Source: JBBDIK01 sp040880465 (GTDB taxonomy: Bacteria > Actinomycetota > UBA4738 > JBBDHU01). From it: a stretch of 64,000 nucleotides of DNA. Of the stretch, positions 34,734 to 43,343 are shown in pieces (the stretch's first letter is position 1; the number at the start of each line of letters is the position of its first letter). The notes under the pieces were generated by a model. The model saw nothing but the letters and a program-made list of their open reading frames with translations, was not told where the DNA came from and made no database searches. The stretch is from positions 248,001-312,000 of the forward strand of contig JBBDIK010000011.1 of NCBI GenBank assembly GCA_040880465.1, written 5' to 3'. The translations under genes and the position numbers were made by a program.

Positions 34734-35644
34734 TGGGTGGAATCATCGCGCTCGCGATCGTGGTGCTGCTCGCACTGCTGATCCTGCCGAATGCGATCAA
34801 GATCGTGCCCGAATACCAACGACTGGTGCTGTTCAGGCTGGGTCGTTGCGTCGGGACCCGAGGGCCGGGACTCGTTATCATCATCCCGATCGTCGACCGC
34901 GTCGTGCGCGTCGATCTCCGCGAGCAGTACCTGGAGATCCCTCATCAGGCGGCGATCACCGAGGACAACGCCACGATCTCCATCGACTTCATCGTGTTCA
35001 ACAAGGTCGTCGATGCCCAGATGTCGATCCTGACGGTCGGCAACTTCGCCGGCGCAGCGCAGAACATCGCGGCCACCACCCTCCGGTCGGTGGTCGGCGA
35101 CATGTCCTTGGACGACGTCCTCGCCAAGCGTGAGCAGATGAACGAGGTCCTGCGGGTCAAACTCGACGAGGTCACCGAACGCTGGGGCGTGAAGGTCACC
35201 AACGTCGAGATCCGCGAGATCATCCCGCCACCGGGCGTCCAAGAGGCCATGACGCGCCAGATGTCGGCGGAGCGGACCCGGCGCGCGGTCGTGACCGAGG
35301 CCGAAGGGAACAAGCAGGCGGCCGTCACGGTCGCGGAGGGCAGCAAGCAGGCCGCCATCCTGACTGCGGAGGGCGAGAAGCAAGCCGCCATCCTGACCGC
35401 GGAGGGCCAGCGGCAGTCCGCGATCCTCAACGCGGAAGGCTTCGCGCTCGCGCTGGGCAAGATCTTCGAAACCGCTCAGCACATCGACGTCAAGACGCTG
35501 TCCCTGCAGTACCTCGAGACGCTCAAGCACATCGGGATGTCGCCGTCGACGAAGTTCGTGATCCCGATGGAAGTCACCAAGCTGCTCGAGAACCTCGCCG
35601 GCTCGGCCGGTAAGGCCTTCCGGGAAGGCGAAAACACCCCCTAG
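34733..35644 (+). CDS. SPFH/stomatin-family membrane protein
   Basis: A 303-residue stomatin/slipin relative: an N-terminal membrane helix (about 3-20), then the SPFH domain with VPEYQRLVLFRLGRCVGTRGPGLVIIIPIVDRVVRVDLRE-type start, followed by a coiled-coil region. Residues about 190-233 contain four 11-residue repeats of the type AEGxKQAAxLT. Stomatins oligomerise into membrane microdomains; NfeD partners are encoded next to them, as here. The end of the gene lies inside a palindromic terminator. Confidence 0.93.
   Translation: MGGIIALAIVVLLALLILPNAIKIVPEYQRLVLFRLGRCVGTRGPGLVIIIPIVDRVVRVDLREQYLEIPHQAAITEDNATISIDFIVFNKVVDAQMSILTVGNFAGAAQNIAATTLRSVVGDMSLDDVLAKREQMNEVLRVKLDEVTERWGVKVTNVEIREIIPPPGVQEAMTRQMSAERTRRAVVTEAEGNKQAAVTVAEGSKQAAILTAEGEKQAAILTAEGQRQSAILNAEGFALALGKIFETAQHIDVKTLSLQYLETLKHIGMSPSTKFVIPMEVTKLLENLAGSAGKAFREGENTP
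35300..35431 (+). repeat. 33-bp coding tandem repeat in the stomatin gene (four units)
   Basis: Four consecutive 33-bp units encode AEGNKQAAVTV, AEGSKQAAILT, AEGEKQAAILT and AEGQRQSAILN, with a partial fifth (AEG). The 11-residue period is expected for a right-handed coiled coil. Family members share this region, but copy number can vary. Confidence 0.8.
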
Positions 35645-35656
35645 GGGGTGTTTTCG
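35629..35656. terminator. Bidirectional intrinsic terminator (28-bp perfect palindrome)
   Basis: Arms CGAAAACACCCC and GGGGTGTTTTCG flank CTAG, giving a perfect palindrome that includes the stomatin stop codon. An A-tract on one side and a T-tract on the other make it work in both directions, for the stomatin gene from the left and the 35680 gene from the right. Confidence 0.85.
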
Positions 35657-35679
35657 CGACGATCGTTGTGGTGTGCGGC

Positions 35680-35991
35680 TTAAGCCGCCGGCCTGGCCTG
35701 CGGCGAGATCGCGTCGGCCATCCGGCGAAGCTCGTCCACCGGGATCCGCTCCAGGTCGAAGGTGGGAAGCTGGATCACCTCGGTGGGCGCCTGCGCCCGC
35801 GCCTCTGCGGTCCGAACGCCCCGTCCGAGTCCGAGCGAATGCATCTCCTGTGGCTCCTCTTGCTTGCTGCCGATCTGAAGGTCCGTCTCGTCGCCGACGT
35901 ACACCTCGCGCATCAAGGTCGAAAACTCGTACCAGCTCGTCTCCATGATCTTCGTCTCCATCATCCTCAGCACCCCTTTTTCAAGCTCCAA
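35680..35991 (-). CDS. Small protein of unknown function downstream of pilT
   Basis: Up to 103 residues, no recognised family. The N-terminal half is acidic with METKIMETSWYEFSTLMREVYVGDETDLQIGS and the C-terminal part is a Pro/Arg-rich stretch with a short helix (FDLERIPVDELRRMADAI). The start is uncertain: ATG at 35991, or the ATG pair near 35964, which has AAGGGG about nine bases upstream. It lies on the same strand as pilT, 149 bp downstream, and ends before the shared terminator. The 35992-36140 interval holds nothing I can identify. Confidence 0.5.
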   Translation of the reverse strand: MELEKGVLRMMETKIMETSWYEFSTLMREVYVGDETDLQIGSKQEEPQEMHSLGLGRGVRTAEARAQAPTEVIQLPTFDLERIPVDELRRMADAISPQARPAA

Positions 35992-36140
35992 CAGAAGCTT
36001 CGGAAGGCGGGCTCTGCACGCCCTCAGATGGCGTTCAAGGTTGGGTCAAACATGGCCCGAACGGACTAGTCAGGCGGTCGGCAGGCACGGATCGGCGCAG
36101 GAACGCGTAGGGTTAGGCGGCGGCGAGGGCTCTCGAAACC

Positions 36141-37265
36141 CTAGCGGACGATCGAGGTACCGGCCTCCAGGAGGCCGGACTGCTGGAGCATGAGCTGGAA
36201 ATCGTGGGGGTTGGTCGAGGACTTCATCGCGTCGGTGATCTCGACCTGGCCAGAGCCGACGAGCTGCAGGAGGTGCTGGTCGAAGGTCATCATCCCGTAG
36301 TAGCCGCCCTCCTTCATGACCTCGTGGATCTCGGCGGTCAGCTTCGGGTCCGCGATGCGCTCCTGGATCCGGCCGGTGTTGACGAGGATCTCGACCGACG
36401 GGATCAAGCCGCCATCCACCGCCGGCACCAGCCGCTGGGAGACGATCCCGCGGAGCGCCCCGGCTAAGGTGAGCCGGATCTGGATCTGCTGGTGAGGCGG
36501 GAAGAAGTCCACGACACGGTTCACGGTCTCCATCGCATCGACCGTGTGCAGGGTCGAGAAGACCAGGTGCCCGGTCTCGGCGGCCTGCAAGGCGGTGCGG
36601 ACGGTCTCGGTGTCGCGCATCTCGCCGATCAGGATCACGTCCGGATCCTGCCGCAGCGCGGCCCGCAGCGCGGTCAGGAAGCTCTCGGTATCCTGCCCTA
36701 CCTCCCGCTGGTTGATCGATGCCTGCTTGTCGTGATGGAGGACCTCGATCGGGTCCTCGACGGTCACGATGTGTACCGCACGGGTCCGGTTGATGTGCTC
36801 GATGATGCCGGCGAGCGTCGTGGTCTTGCCCGAACCGGTCGGGCCCGTCACCAGCACGAGCCCGCGGGATTCGTCGGCGAGGTTGCGCACCACATCCGGG
36901 ATCCCGAGATCCTCGAACTCCTTGCCGCCGATCCCCATGCGCCGGAACACGAAGCTCGTCGATCCGCGTTGCTTGAACGCGTTCACGCGGTAGCGGCCGG
37001 TGCCGGGGAGCGAATAGGCGAAGTCGACCTCTCCCTTGTCCGCCAAGCGCTTCTGGCGCTCCTCGGGCACGCAGAAGGCGGCGATCACGTCGGTCTCCTC
37101 CGGTGAGACGGGCTCGCGATCCAAGCGGTGGAGCAGCGTCTCGCGGCGGATCATCGGCGGCGAGCCGACCTTCAGGTGCAGGTCGGACCCGTCACCGGTC
37201 GTGAGCATCGTGAGCCAAGCCTTGAATTCATCGATGACGGGGTCGTTCTGACGCGGGTTCGGCAT
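36141..37265 (-). CDS. pilT: PilT-family twitching-motility ATPase
   Basis: A 374-residue secretion ATPase that drives retraction of type IV pili. Motifs: Walker A GPTGSGKTTT (141-150), the Asp box VEDPIEVLH, Walker B DPDVILIGEMRD and the His box STLHTVDA; the N-terminal PAS-like segment begins DGSDLHLKVGSPP. The C-terminal MTFDQHLLQL matches PilT. No other pilus assembly genes lie beside it, although a pilin-like lipoprotein is encoded at 12747. Start ATG at 37265. Confidence 0.94.
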   Translation of the reverse strand: MPNPRQNDPVIDEFKAWLTMLTTGDGSDLHLKVGSPPMIRRETLLHRLDREPVSPEETDVIAAFCVPEERQKRLADKGEVDFAYSLPGTGRYRVNAFKQRGSTSFVFRRMGIGGKEFEDLGIPDVVRNLADESRGLVLVTGPTGSGKTTTLAGIIEHINRTRAVHIVTVEDPIEVLHHDKQASINQREVGQDTESFLTALRAALRQDPDVILIGEMRDTETVRTALQAAETGHLVFSTLHTVDAMETVNRVVDFFPPHQQIQIRLTLAGALRGIVSQRLVPAVDGGLIPSVEILVNTGRIQERIADPKLTAEIHEVMKEGGYYGMMTFDQHLLQLVGSGQVEITDAMKSSTNPHDFQLMLQQSGLLEAGTSIVR

Positions 37266-37302
37266 CTCGTCTTCGAGGATACCCCGTGCGGCTCCGGTCG
37301 GC

Positions 37303-37917
37303 CTACCGAACGCCCCGGAGGACGAAGACGGGCACGTGTGCCGCTCCCGGCGACGCCGAACGCGTGGGCAGGCTTTCGATACCTTCCAGCTCCGGCCAGC
37401 GGGCCCCGCCGAGCAGGACCTGACCGGGGGCCGCTCGTTCGCTGAGTACCGACGCGGTTCCGGCCGGATCGCCGAGGATCAGGCGGGTGCCGCCCTCGCC
37501 GTCGGCTTCGTACCCTTCACCGACCGCACCGGCGAGGACGAACCTCCCACCGCCGATGTGACGGATCCGGTCCGCGGCCGCAAGGGCGGTCGATGCAGCG
37601 AGCGCTGCGCTCCCGTGTCCGGTGAGGCGAGCCTCGACCACAGGGTGCCGTTCGGTTCCGGCCACGCGCAGCTCGGCGCCTTGCTCGAACAAGACCTGCA
37701 GCGTGGCCTGCACGCACCGGTCCAGCATCGCACGCTCCGCGGTCGCCGACAGGCGGCCGTGGGGTAGTTCGCGGAACTCAGCCCGGATCTCGGCCACGGC
37801 CACGGTCGCCGTCGCCACATCCGGCACGGCCGCAGGCATGGCCGGAAGAACACTCGTCGCTGGAACAGGAGCCCGGCTTCGAGCGCCCCCCGGGAACGGG
37901 ACGATATCTGCACCCAT
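37303..37917 (-). CDS. Second degenerate cyclase-like protein with PFPG start
   Basis: A 204-residue protein beginning MGADIVPFPGGA, like the NVIPFPG start of the 24373 protein. A domain from about residue 40 follows the same outline: an ATVAVAEIRAEF strand without a metal aspartate, helices, VLAGAVGEGYEAD and GQVLLGGARW toward the end. It has no catalytic residues of class III cyclases. The ATG at 37917 is preceded by CAGGAAGT, with GATACA just upstream. Downstream of it on the same strand is pilT (38 bp), so the two may be co-transcribed. The function is unknown; a role as non-catalytic sensor is inference. Confidence 0.55.
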   Translation of the reverse strand: MGADIVPFPGGARSRAPVPATSVLPAMPAAVPDVATATVAVAEIRAEFRELPHGRLSATAERAMLDRCVQATLQVLFEQGAELRVAGTERHPVVEARLTGHGSAALAASTALAAADRIRHIGGGRFVLAGAVGEGYEADGEGGTRLILGDPAGTASVLSERAAPGQVLLGGARWPELEGIESLPTRSASPGAAHVPVFVLRGVR

Positions 37918-38046
37918 ACTTCCTGTATCGGCGCGTGGGGACTTCCGCTGTAGGCCCTGTGACCAGGTCTGATGGGGAGAGGCGTGCCTGCGCTCGTATC
38001 ATGGCGGGTAGAAGGAACCCGGACTACCCGACGACCGGCCCCGCCC

Positions 38047-39222
38047 ATGCCCACCGAAGACCAGGTACGCGCCGCCCTCCGCCAAGTGCTCGACCCCGAG
38101 ATCGGCAAGCCGATCGAAGACATCGGGATGCTGAGCAGCATCCGGATCGACGGTGGGACCGTACATGTGCACGTGCTGCTGACGATCGAGGGCTGTCCGC
38201 TTCGAGACCGGATCACCGACGACGTCACGAACGCGGTCCAGCCGCTCGAGGGCGTCGATCGCGTGGAGGTCGAGCTCACCCCGATGAGCGAGGATGAGCG
38301 CGGCAAGCTCGCGGCCGACCTGCGCGGCGGCCAGCGCGAGAACCCCACCTTCTTCACGGAAGGCGACACCGCGATCGTCGCGGTCGCCTCCGGCAAGGGT
38401 GGCGTCGGCAAATCGAGCGTCACGGTGAACATCGCAGCCGCACTGGCCGCCGAGGGGCATCGCGTCGGGATCCTCGACGCGGACGTGTGGGGCTTCTCGG
38501 TCCCACGGATGATGGGCATCCAGGGCGCCAAGCCCGTCGGGTTCAACCAGATGATCATGCCGGTCGAGGCGCACGACGTGAAGGTCATCTCGATGGGCTT
38601 CTTCGTTCCGGAGGAGACGCCGGTCATCTGGCGCGGGCCGATGCTCCACAAGGCGATCGAACAGTTCCTCAGCGACGTGTACTGGGGAGAGCTCGATATC
38701 CTGCTCTGCGACCTGCCGCCCGGCACCGGTGACGTGTCCATCTCGCTGGCGTCGTTCCTCCCGGGCGCGCACATGCTGGTCGTGACGACGCCGCAGGAAG
38801 CCGCCCGCAAGGTGGCCGAACGCGCCGGCCGGATGGCCGAGCAGACGAAGCTTCACGCGGTCGGCGTCATCGAGAACATGAGCTACTTCGCATGCCCCCA
38901 TTGCGACGAGCGAACCGCGATCTTCGGCGAGGGCGGAGGCCGCGAAGCGGCCGCGACGCTCGGAGTTCCGCTGATGGGTCAGATCCCACTGATGCCCGCG
39001 CTCCGCGAAGGCGGCGACGAAGGCACCCCCTTGGTCGTGTCGGACCCGGGAGCGCCGGCGAGCGTCGAGCTGGCGAACGCCGCGTCAGAGCTGTTCCGGA
39101 TGACGAAGACGAAGATCGGACGGCCGCTGAACCTCGTGGTCAAGCCCGGCGCAGAGGCGGCTGCGGCTGCCGACGGCGGCGGCGACCATGCGGGTCACGA
39201 CCACGCCGGACACTCGCACTAG
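38047..39222 (+). CDS. mrp: Mrp/ApbC-family Fe-S carrier ATPase with N-terminal MIP18-like domain
   Basis: A 391-residue P-loop protein. Residues 1-90 form an FeS-assembly (DUF59/MIP18) domain, with QVLDPEIGKPIEDIGM. Then comes a MinD-type ATPase with deviant Walker A ASGKGGVGKSS, DADVWGFSVPRMMG and LPPGTGDVSISL, and a CPHC pair that binds the transferred cluster. The C-terminus is a histidine-rich tail (HAGHDHAGHSH), probably metal-binding. Such proteins deliver 4Fe-4S clusters to apoproteins. The start is ATG at 38047; no clear ribosome site was found. Confidence 0.94.
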   Translation: MPTEDQVRAALRQVLDPEIGKPIEDIGMLSSIRIDGGTVHVHVLLTIEGCPLRDRITDDVTNAVQPLEGVDRVEVELTPMSEDERGKLAADLRGGQRENPTFFTEGDTAIVAVASGKGGVGKSSVTVNIAAALAAEGHRVGILDADVWGFSVPRMMGIQGAKPVGFNQMIMPVEAHDVKVISMGFFVPEETPVIWRGPMLHKAIEQFLSDVYWGELDILLCDLPPGTGDVSISLASFLPGAHMLVVTTPQEAARKVAERAGRMAEQTKLHAVGVIENMSYFACPHCDERTAIFGEGGGREAAATLGVPLMGQIPLMPALREGGDEGTPLVVSDPGAPASVELANAASELFRMTKTKIGRPLNLVVKPGAEAAAAADGGGDHAGHDHAGHSH

Positions 39223-39257
39223 CTCGAGCTAGCGAGCGAGCCACGCCGCCGGGCGCT

Positions 39258-40223
39258 TCAGACGCCGCCGGGGACCCTCGGAGGAACGAAGAACGTCGTC
39301 GGGCGCGGGTCCTGCGGGCCCCGCCTGCGTCTCTCGATCGCCCACTTGATCAGCAAGAACGCGGCGACCAGCGCCGCCGCCAGCGACGTCCACTGGCTGG
39401 CCGTCATGCCGAAGATCGTCTGGTCAACCCGCAGGAAGTCGGTCAGAACCCGCTGCACGCCGTACCAGAGCAGGAACGTGCAGGTCATCACGCCCTGCCG
39501 AACCGCCGGGGATCGCCGGTTCATCCAGTACAGCAGCAGGAACAGGACGGCGGAGCTGATCATGTCGTAGAGCGCGGTCTGGTGCAGCCCCGAGCCCTGC
39601 GCCAGGATCTGCCCGCCCTCCCCCAGGACGATCGCGCCGCCTTTGGAGACCACCAGCGTCTGGGCCCCGTCCAGGAGCGACGTCGTGCACGCGTCGACCT
39701 GGCAGTCGAACCCGGCGAGTGAACCTCCCTGGTAGCCGAATCCGAGGATGAAGTTGGTCGGCTGGCCGAGGTGGTCCCCGATGATCAGGTCGCCGATCCT
39801 CCCGACGATCAGTCCGAACGACATCCCGAGCGCGGTCGGGTCCATGACCTGGAAGAACCGGTACCCGTGCCGCTTCATGAGGGGGATGTTGATCACGATC
39901 GCGCCGATGATCCCGCCGAGCAAGGTGATGCCGCCGTTCCAGATAGCCAGCATCTGCCAGATGTTGTCGAACTCGCGGAAGTGGCCGATGACGTAGAACA
40001 GACGAGAACCTACGATCGCACCGATCAGGGCCCAGAAGAGCAAGGTATTGATGTGGTCGACCGCGACGCCTCGCTTGGGACCCTCGCGGAGCAGCCACCA
40101 GGCGCCCATCAAGAACCCGACCGCGATGAAGATGCCGTGCGGCGAGATGGCGAAGTCGCCGAAGAGGTGGATCCGGTCGATGACCGGCCAGCCGATGGTT
40201 GCCAGGGCGCTCACGGCGCCCAT
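39258..40223 (-). CDS. lgt: Prolipoprotein diacylglyceryl transferase
   Basis: Lgt attaches diacylglycerol to the lipobox cysteine of prolipoproteins in the membrane. The 321-residue multi-pass protein has the N-terminal GDFAISPHGIFIAVGFLMGAW (the essential histidine follows), and the family signature GRIGDLIIGDHLGQPT, a variant of GRxGNFxNxExxG. An unusual stretch of about 45 residues between two helices (FDCQVDACTTSLLDGAQTLV) contains two cysteines. Start at ATG 40223. Confidence 0.9.
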   Translation of the reverse strand: MGAVSALATIGWPVIDRIHLFGDFAISPHGIFIAVGFLMGAWWLLREGPKRGVAVDHINTLLFWALIGAIVGSRLFYVIGHFREFDNIWQMLAIWNGGITLLGGIIGAIVINIPLMKRHGYRFFQVMDPTALGMSFGLIVGRIGDLIIGDHLGQPTNFILGFGYQGGSLAGFDCQVDACTTSLLDGAQTLVVSKGGAIVLGEGGQILAQGSGLHQTALYDMISSAVLFLLLYWMNRRSPAVRQGVMTCTFLLWYGVQRVLTDFLRVDQTIFGMTASQWTSLAAALVAAFLLIKWAIERRRRGPQDPRPTTFFVPPRVPGGV

Positions 40224-40277
40224 GTTATCGGCAGGACGGCGACACGGCCCGGCGTTCGAGCTGCCGAGACCCGCCGC

Positions 40278-40328
40278 ATCACGGGACCTGCGGGATCACG
40301 GGACCTGCGGGGTCACGGGACCCGCGGC
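40278..40328. repeat. 17-bp tandem repeat, three units
   Basis: Two identical units (ATCACGGGACCTGCGGG) and one diverged unit (GTCACGGGACCCGCGGC) sit in the short gap between lgt and the PAP2 gene and overlap the latter's last codons. Nothing else is visible in the 40224-40312 interval. Confidence 0.85.
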
Positions 40329-40915
40329 CACACGAGCCCGACCGCCCGGCCCATCAGCAGTCCTCCCACCACATCCGACGGGAAATGCACGCCGAGGTAG
40401 ACGCGGGAGACGCCGACGGCTCCGGCGAGTCCGAGGAGAGCGGCCCGGACCGGCGCCGGGAGATCGAGTTCCCGCGCGGCCACGGTCAGGAAGGCAAGGA
40501 GGACAGCGGGATGGCTGCTGGGCCAGCTCGTTCCCGATGGCGGGTCGATGAGCCGGCGCGCCGTTTCCGGATGCGCGTGGAACGGGCGAGGACGCCCGAA
40601 GCCCTTCTTCAGCGCCTGACCCAGGAACCATGTGGCGGACGCCGCGGCCAGCGCTCGAGCAGCGGGCCTGCTCCGGCCCGTCGCGGCGATCGCCACCGCG
40701 GCCGCCACCGACGCGTAGATCGACCCGAGTTCGGTAACACCGGCGAAGAGCCGATCTCGCGCCGACGAGTGCGCCCCGTTCAGCGCATGGAAGGCCTTGG
40801 CGTCAAGCTCGGACCCGGCCCCGCGGTGACTGGCGATACCGACGGCGACCGAAGCCCCCGCGAGGAGCAGCGCCCGGATCGGCCGGGGGTCGGCGGAGTG
40901 ACGCCTCGACGTCAC
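40313..40915 (-). CDS. PAP2-family membrane phosphatase
   Basis: A 200-residue type 2 phosphatidic acid phosphatase-like membrane protein. The three catalytic signatures are present: KKGFGRPRPF (C1), SWPSSHPA (C2) and SRVYLGVHFPSDVVGG (C3). It probably acts on a lipid phosphate such as undecaprenyl pyrophosphate or phosphatidate. The GTG at 40915 overlaps the stop of the CPBP protease (GTGA). The C-terminal codons run into the 17-bp tandem repeat. Confidence 0.88.
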   Translation of the reverse strand: MTSRRHSADPRPIRALLLAGASVAVGIASHRGAGSELDAKAFHALNGAHSSARDRLFAGVTELGSIYASVAAAVAIAATGRSRPAARALAAASATWFLGQALKKGFGRPRPFHAHPETARRLIDPPSGTSWPSSHPAVLLAFLTVAARELDLPAPVRAALLGLAGAVGVSRVYLGVHFPSDVVGGLLMGRAVGLVWPRVP

Positions 40916-41648
40916 TCGGCAGTTCCCGCGTCGTCTGCGTCGCCGCCGGTGCCGTCGTCGAGATCGTCGTCGCCGCCACGGCTCCCGGCGACCCTGGCCA
41001 CCGCAGGCGGCGGCCAAGCGAGCATCAGTGTCGTCCAGGTCACATGGCACAGCAAGCTGGCGAGCACACCGCCCGTCACGAGCGCGAGACCCGCCCAGAC
41101 GACCCCGCCGACCGCGGTCCCGGCGATCACCGGTAGGTTCCGGGTCGGCGCCGCCGCGACGACGTTCAGGTTCGTCGCGAGCACCGCACCCGCGGCGGNN
41201 NNNNNNNNTGCAGATACGTGAGAAACCACAGACCCGCCGTGGCGCCGACCACCACCGACAGGCGCCCCTGGACGAGACCACGCCAGAAGATCTCCTCACC
41301 GGCCGCCACCAGGACGCCGAGCCCGACGGCCGCGGGGAGCGGCAAGCGTTCGCGGTCGGCGTAGAGCGCGATCAGGTGCCGCCCGAAGGTTCCGGAGTCC
41401 CCGACGCCCTTCACGACAAGGCGCGTCCCGAGGAACAGGAGGAACGCCCAGCCCGCGCCGAGCTGCAACGCAACCCACCACGGCACGTGACCCGCCCACG
41501 CGATCTGTCCGGTGGTGACCGCCAGCGCTGCCAGGACCGGGAAGTACACGCCGTAGGCGACCCACGGACTCACGCGCCGCGAGCCGACGAGACCCCGGAC
41601 GACGAGTTCGCCCGCGATGCCCGCGACGATCAAGGCCCACACCATCAC
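40912..41648 (-). CDS. CPBP-family intramembrane metalloprotease (interrupted by the assembly gap)
   Basis: Two pieces in different frames meet at the ten Ns. The N-terminal piece has membrane helices and the EExxxR motif (GEEIFWRG, Glu118-Glu119-Arg123). The C-terminal piece continues with helices, a TRNLPVIAGTAVGGVVWAGL segment and the HVTWT element with the second histidine ligand. Since ten is a placeholder length, the apparent frame change is most likely from the missing bases, not a mutation. The start is GTG 41648 or ATG 41645, overlapping the upstream stop. The acidic tail (DDDLDDGTGGDADD) is unusual. Family substrates vary. Confidence 0.75.
41199..41208. other. Assembly gap (ten Ns)
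   Basis: Positions are undetermined. The flanking coding pieces belong to one CPBP protease in different frames, so the true gap is not a multiple of three relative to the placeholder and may be longer. Confidence 0.98.
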
Positions 41649-42415
41649 GAGAAGAACCCGACCTTCGCGGCGAGCTCGCCGGTCAGCGACGTGAGGACGG
41701 CCAGGTAGAAGAAGCCGGTCGCGGCTTGGACCGCGGAGGAGCGGTCACCCTTGAGCGTCGCGCGGGCGAGCACCCCGACCAGGCCGGTTACGACGACCAT
41801 GCCCATGGCGATCCACGGGGCGGTTCCGATCAAGAGCGGGTTGAACGCCGTTCCCGCCGGAGCCGGGCCGAACCCGCCCAGGATGATCGCGACCGCCTCG
41901 AGGACGACCCCGACCAGCAAGAAGACCACCGCGCGGTTGATGGGAACCCGCGTCAGCTTCCGATCGGTCAGGTACCAGTGGCCGAGCAGCAGCGCGACGA
42001 GCACCGACCCGAGGAACGCAGCCCCGGCCAGGAGCTGGAAGAACGCGAGCGGCCACCCGGCCGTGGCCGTCCCGGCGAGCGCGCCAAGCATCAGCACCGA
42101 GATAGGGATCGTGAGCATGCCGGCCGCCCACGCCGCTCGGTCGATGCGCGCGAACAGCAACACGACACCGACCAGCGAGACGATCGTGATGGCCGCCGCA
42201 CACCACATCGCGAGCCGGCCGGGTTCCGAGCCCGCCTCCAGGCCCGCGGAGATCGAGAGCCACGTGCTCGCGGCCAGCGCTGCCACCGTGACGCCGGTCA
42301 CCTTGAAGAACCCGTGTTTCACCTCGGCCCAGAGCGGGGTCAGCCAGGCGAACACCACCACCCCGGCCACGAGTTCGGCCAGGACCAGCGCCATCACCCC
42401 GGCCGGCCCGCTCAT
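41645..42415 (-). CDS. Multi-pass membrane protein of unknown function
   Basis: A 256-residue, very hydrophobic protein with about eight predicted helices. No family that I can name with confidence. Notable: LLLGHWYLTDRKLTRVPINRAV in the middle and a helix-loop block near the end (GTAPWIAMGMVVVTGLVGVLARATLKGDRSS-like). I chose the ATG at 42415 (MSGPAGVMAL), with GGGGGAAACG upstream, over an open frame running further back. It is the first gene of a coupled trio with the CPBP protease and PAP2 phosphatase, which suggests a role in the envelope. Confidence 0.7.
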   Translation of the reverse strand: MSGPAGVMALVLAELVAGVVVFAWLTPLWAEVKHGFFKVTGVTVAALAASTWLSISAGLEAGSEPGRLAMWCAAAITIVSLVGVVLLFARIDRAAWAAGMLTIPISVLMLGALAGTATAGWPLAFFQLLAGAAFLGSVLVALLLGHWYLTDRKLTRVPINRAVVFLLVGVVLEAVAIILGGFGPAPAGTAFNPLLIGTAPWIAMGMVVVTGLVGVLARATLKGDRSSAVQAATGFFYLAVLTSLTGELAAKVGFFS

Positions 42416-42531
42416 CGTTTCCCCCAGGAGGTACGCATCGGCGGTCAGCCTACCCGCCACCGCTCGACGGTCCGCCCGCCCGGTCCGGCCCGACGCCCGG
42501 AGCAGCACCCGCCCGAACCGGGGAACCCCGG

Positions 42532-42537
42532 TAGGCT
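42532..42537 (+). promoter_or_regulatory. -10 box of a near-leaderless methyltransferase mRNA
   Basis: TAGGCT is eight bases before the ATG at 42546, and no ribosome site is seen between them. Confidence 0.5.
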
Positions 42538-42545
42538 TGCTCCTC

Positions 42546-43343
42546 ATGAACGACTGGCGCTCCTACGACGAAACGGCGGCGACCTACGAGCACGTCTGGG
42601 CGCCGCGCTTCGCGGACATCTCCAAGGATCTAGTGGAGATGGCTGCACCCTCCCCCGACGTGCGCGTGCTCGATGTCGCGACCGGTACCGGGGTCACAGC
42701 CGCCGCCGTCCGCGCGGCGGCCGGGAACCGATCGCGAGTCATCGGCGTGGACCGCTCGGTCGGCATGCTCCGCGCGGGGCAGGAAGCCCGTCCCGGGCCG
42801 CGAGCGCTGGTCGACGTCCTTGACCTGCCGTTCGCCGACGGTGCGTTCGACCTCGTCACCTGCTCGTTCGCGCTGCACATCTTCACGAAACACGAAACCG
42901 CGCTCTTCGACATGACTCGGGTGCTCCGGCCCGGTGGCACGATCGCGGTCAGCGTCTGGACCGGCGGCGAGGACACCTTCTCGGCGGCGTGGCGCGAGCT
43001 GGTGGAGGCCGCCGTCGGCAAGGACATGCTCGTCACCGCGTCCGCCGACGCCGCTCCCGGCCGCGACCGGTTCTCAGACCCCAACAACCTCGACGCGGCG
43101 CTGGGACGCGCCGGCATCGACAAGGTCGAGATCGAGAAGCGCGAGTATCGCTTCCGGTTCACCGTCGACGAGTACCTCGAGGGCCTGGGCGCCACGGGTC
43201 GGGGGCGGTTCGTCCGCCAGATGCTGGGTGAAGCGGGCTACGCGGCGTTCATGGAACGGACCGCTGCCGAGTTCCGCAGCCGGTTCGCCGATCCGCTGAC
43301 CGACTTCAACGACGCGCTGCTCGCGGTCGGCATCAAGGAGTAG
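42546..43343 (+). CDS. SAM-dependent methyltransferase (UbiE/type 11-like)
   Basis: A 265-residue class I methyltransferase. Motif I VLDVATGTGVTAAAV, the acidic residue after the second strand (VIGVDRSVGML), DVLDLPFADGAFDLVTCSFALH and RVLRPGGTIAVSVWT are clear. The C-terminal third (about 170-265) is helical and would set specificity, which is unknown. There is no link to the neighbours; the stop directly abuts the stop of the convergent deacetylase. Confidence 0.88.
   Translation: MNDWRSYDETAATYEHVWAPRFADISKDLVEMAAPSPDVRVLDVATGTGVTAAAVRAAAGNRSRVIGVDRSVGMLRAGQEARPGPRALVDVLDLPFADGAFDLVTCSFALHIFTKHETALFDMTRVLRPGGTIAVSVWTGGEDTFSAAWRELVEAAVGKDMLVTASADAAPGRDRFSDPNNLDAALGRAGIDKVEIEKREYRFRFTVDEYLEGLGATGRGRFVRQMLGEAGYAAFMERTAAEFRSRFADPLTDFNDALLAVGIKE

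Noticed and set aside
40278..40328. The 17-bp repeats as a CRISPR array
   Set aside because: The units are directly adjacent with no spacers, only three copies exist, and no cas genes are present.
41199..41208. A genuine frameshift in the CPBP protease
   Set aside because: The change of frame coincides with placeholder Ns of unknown true length.
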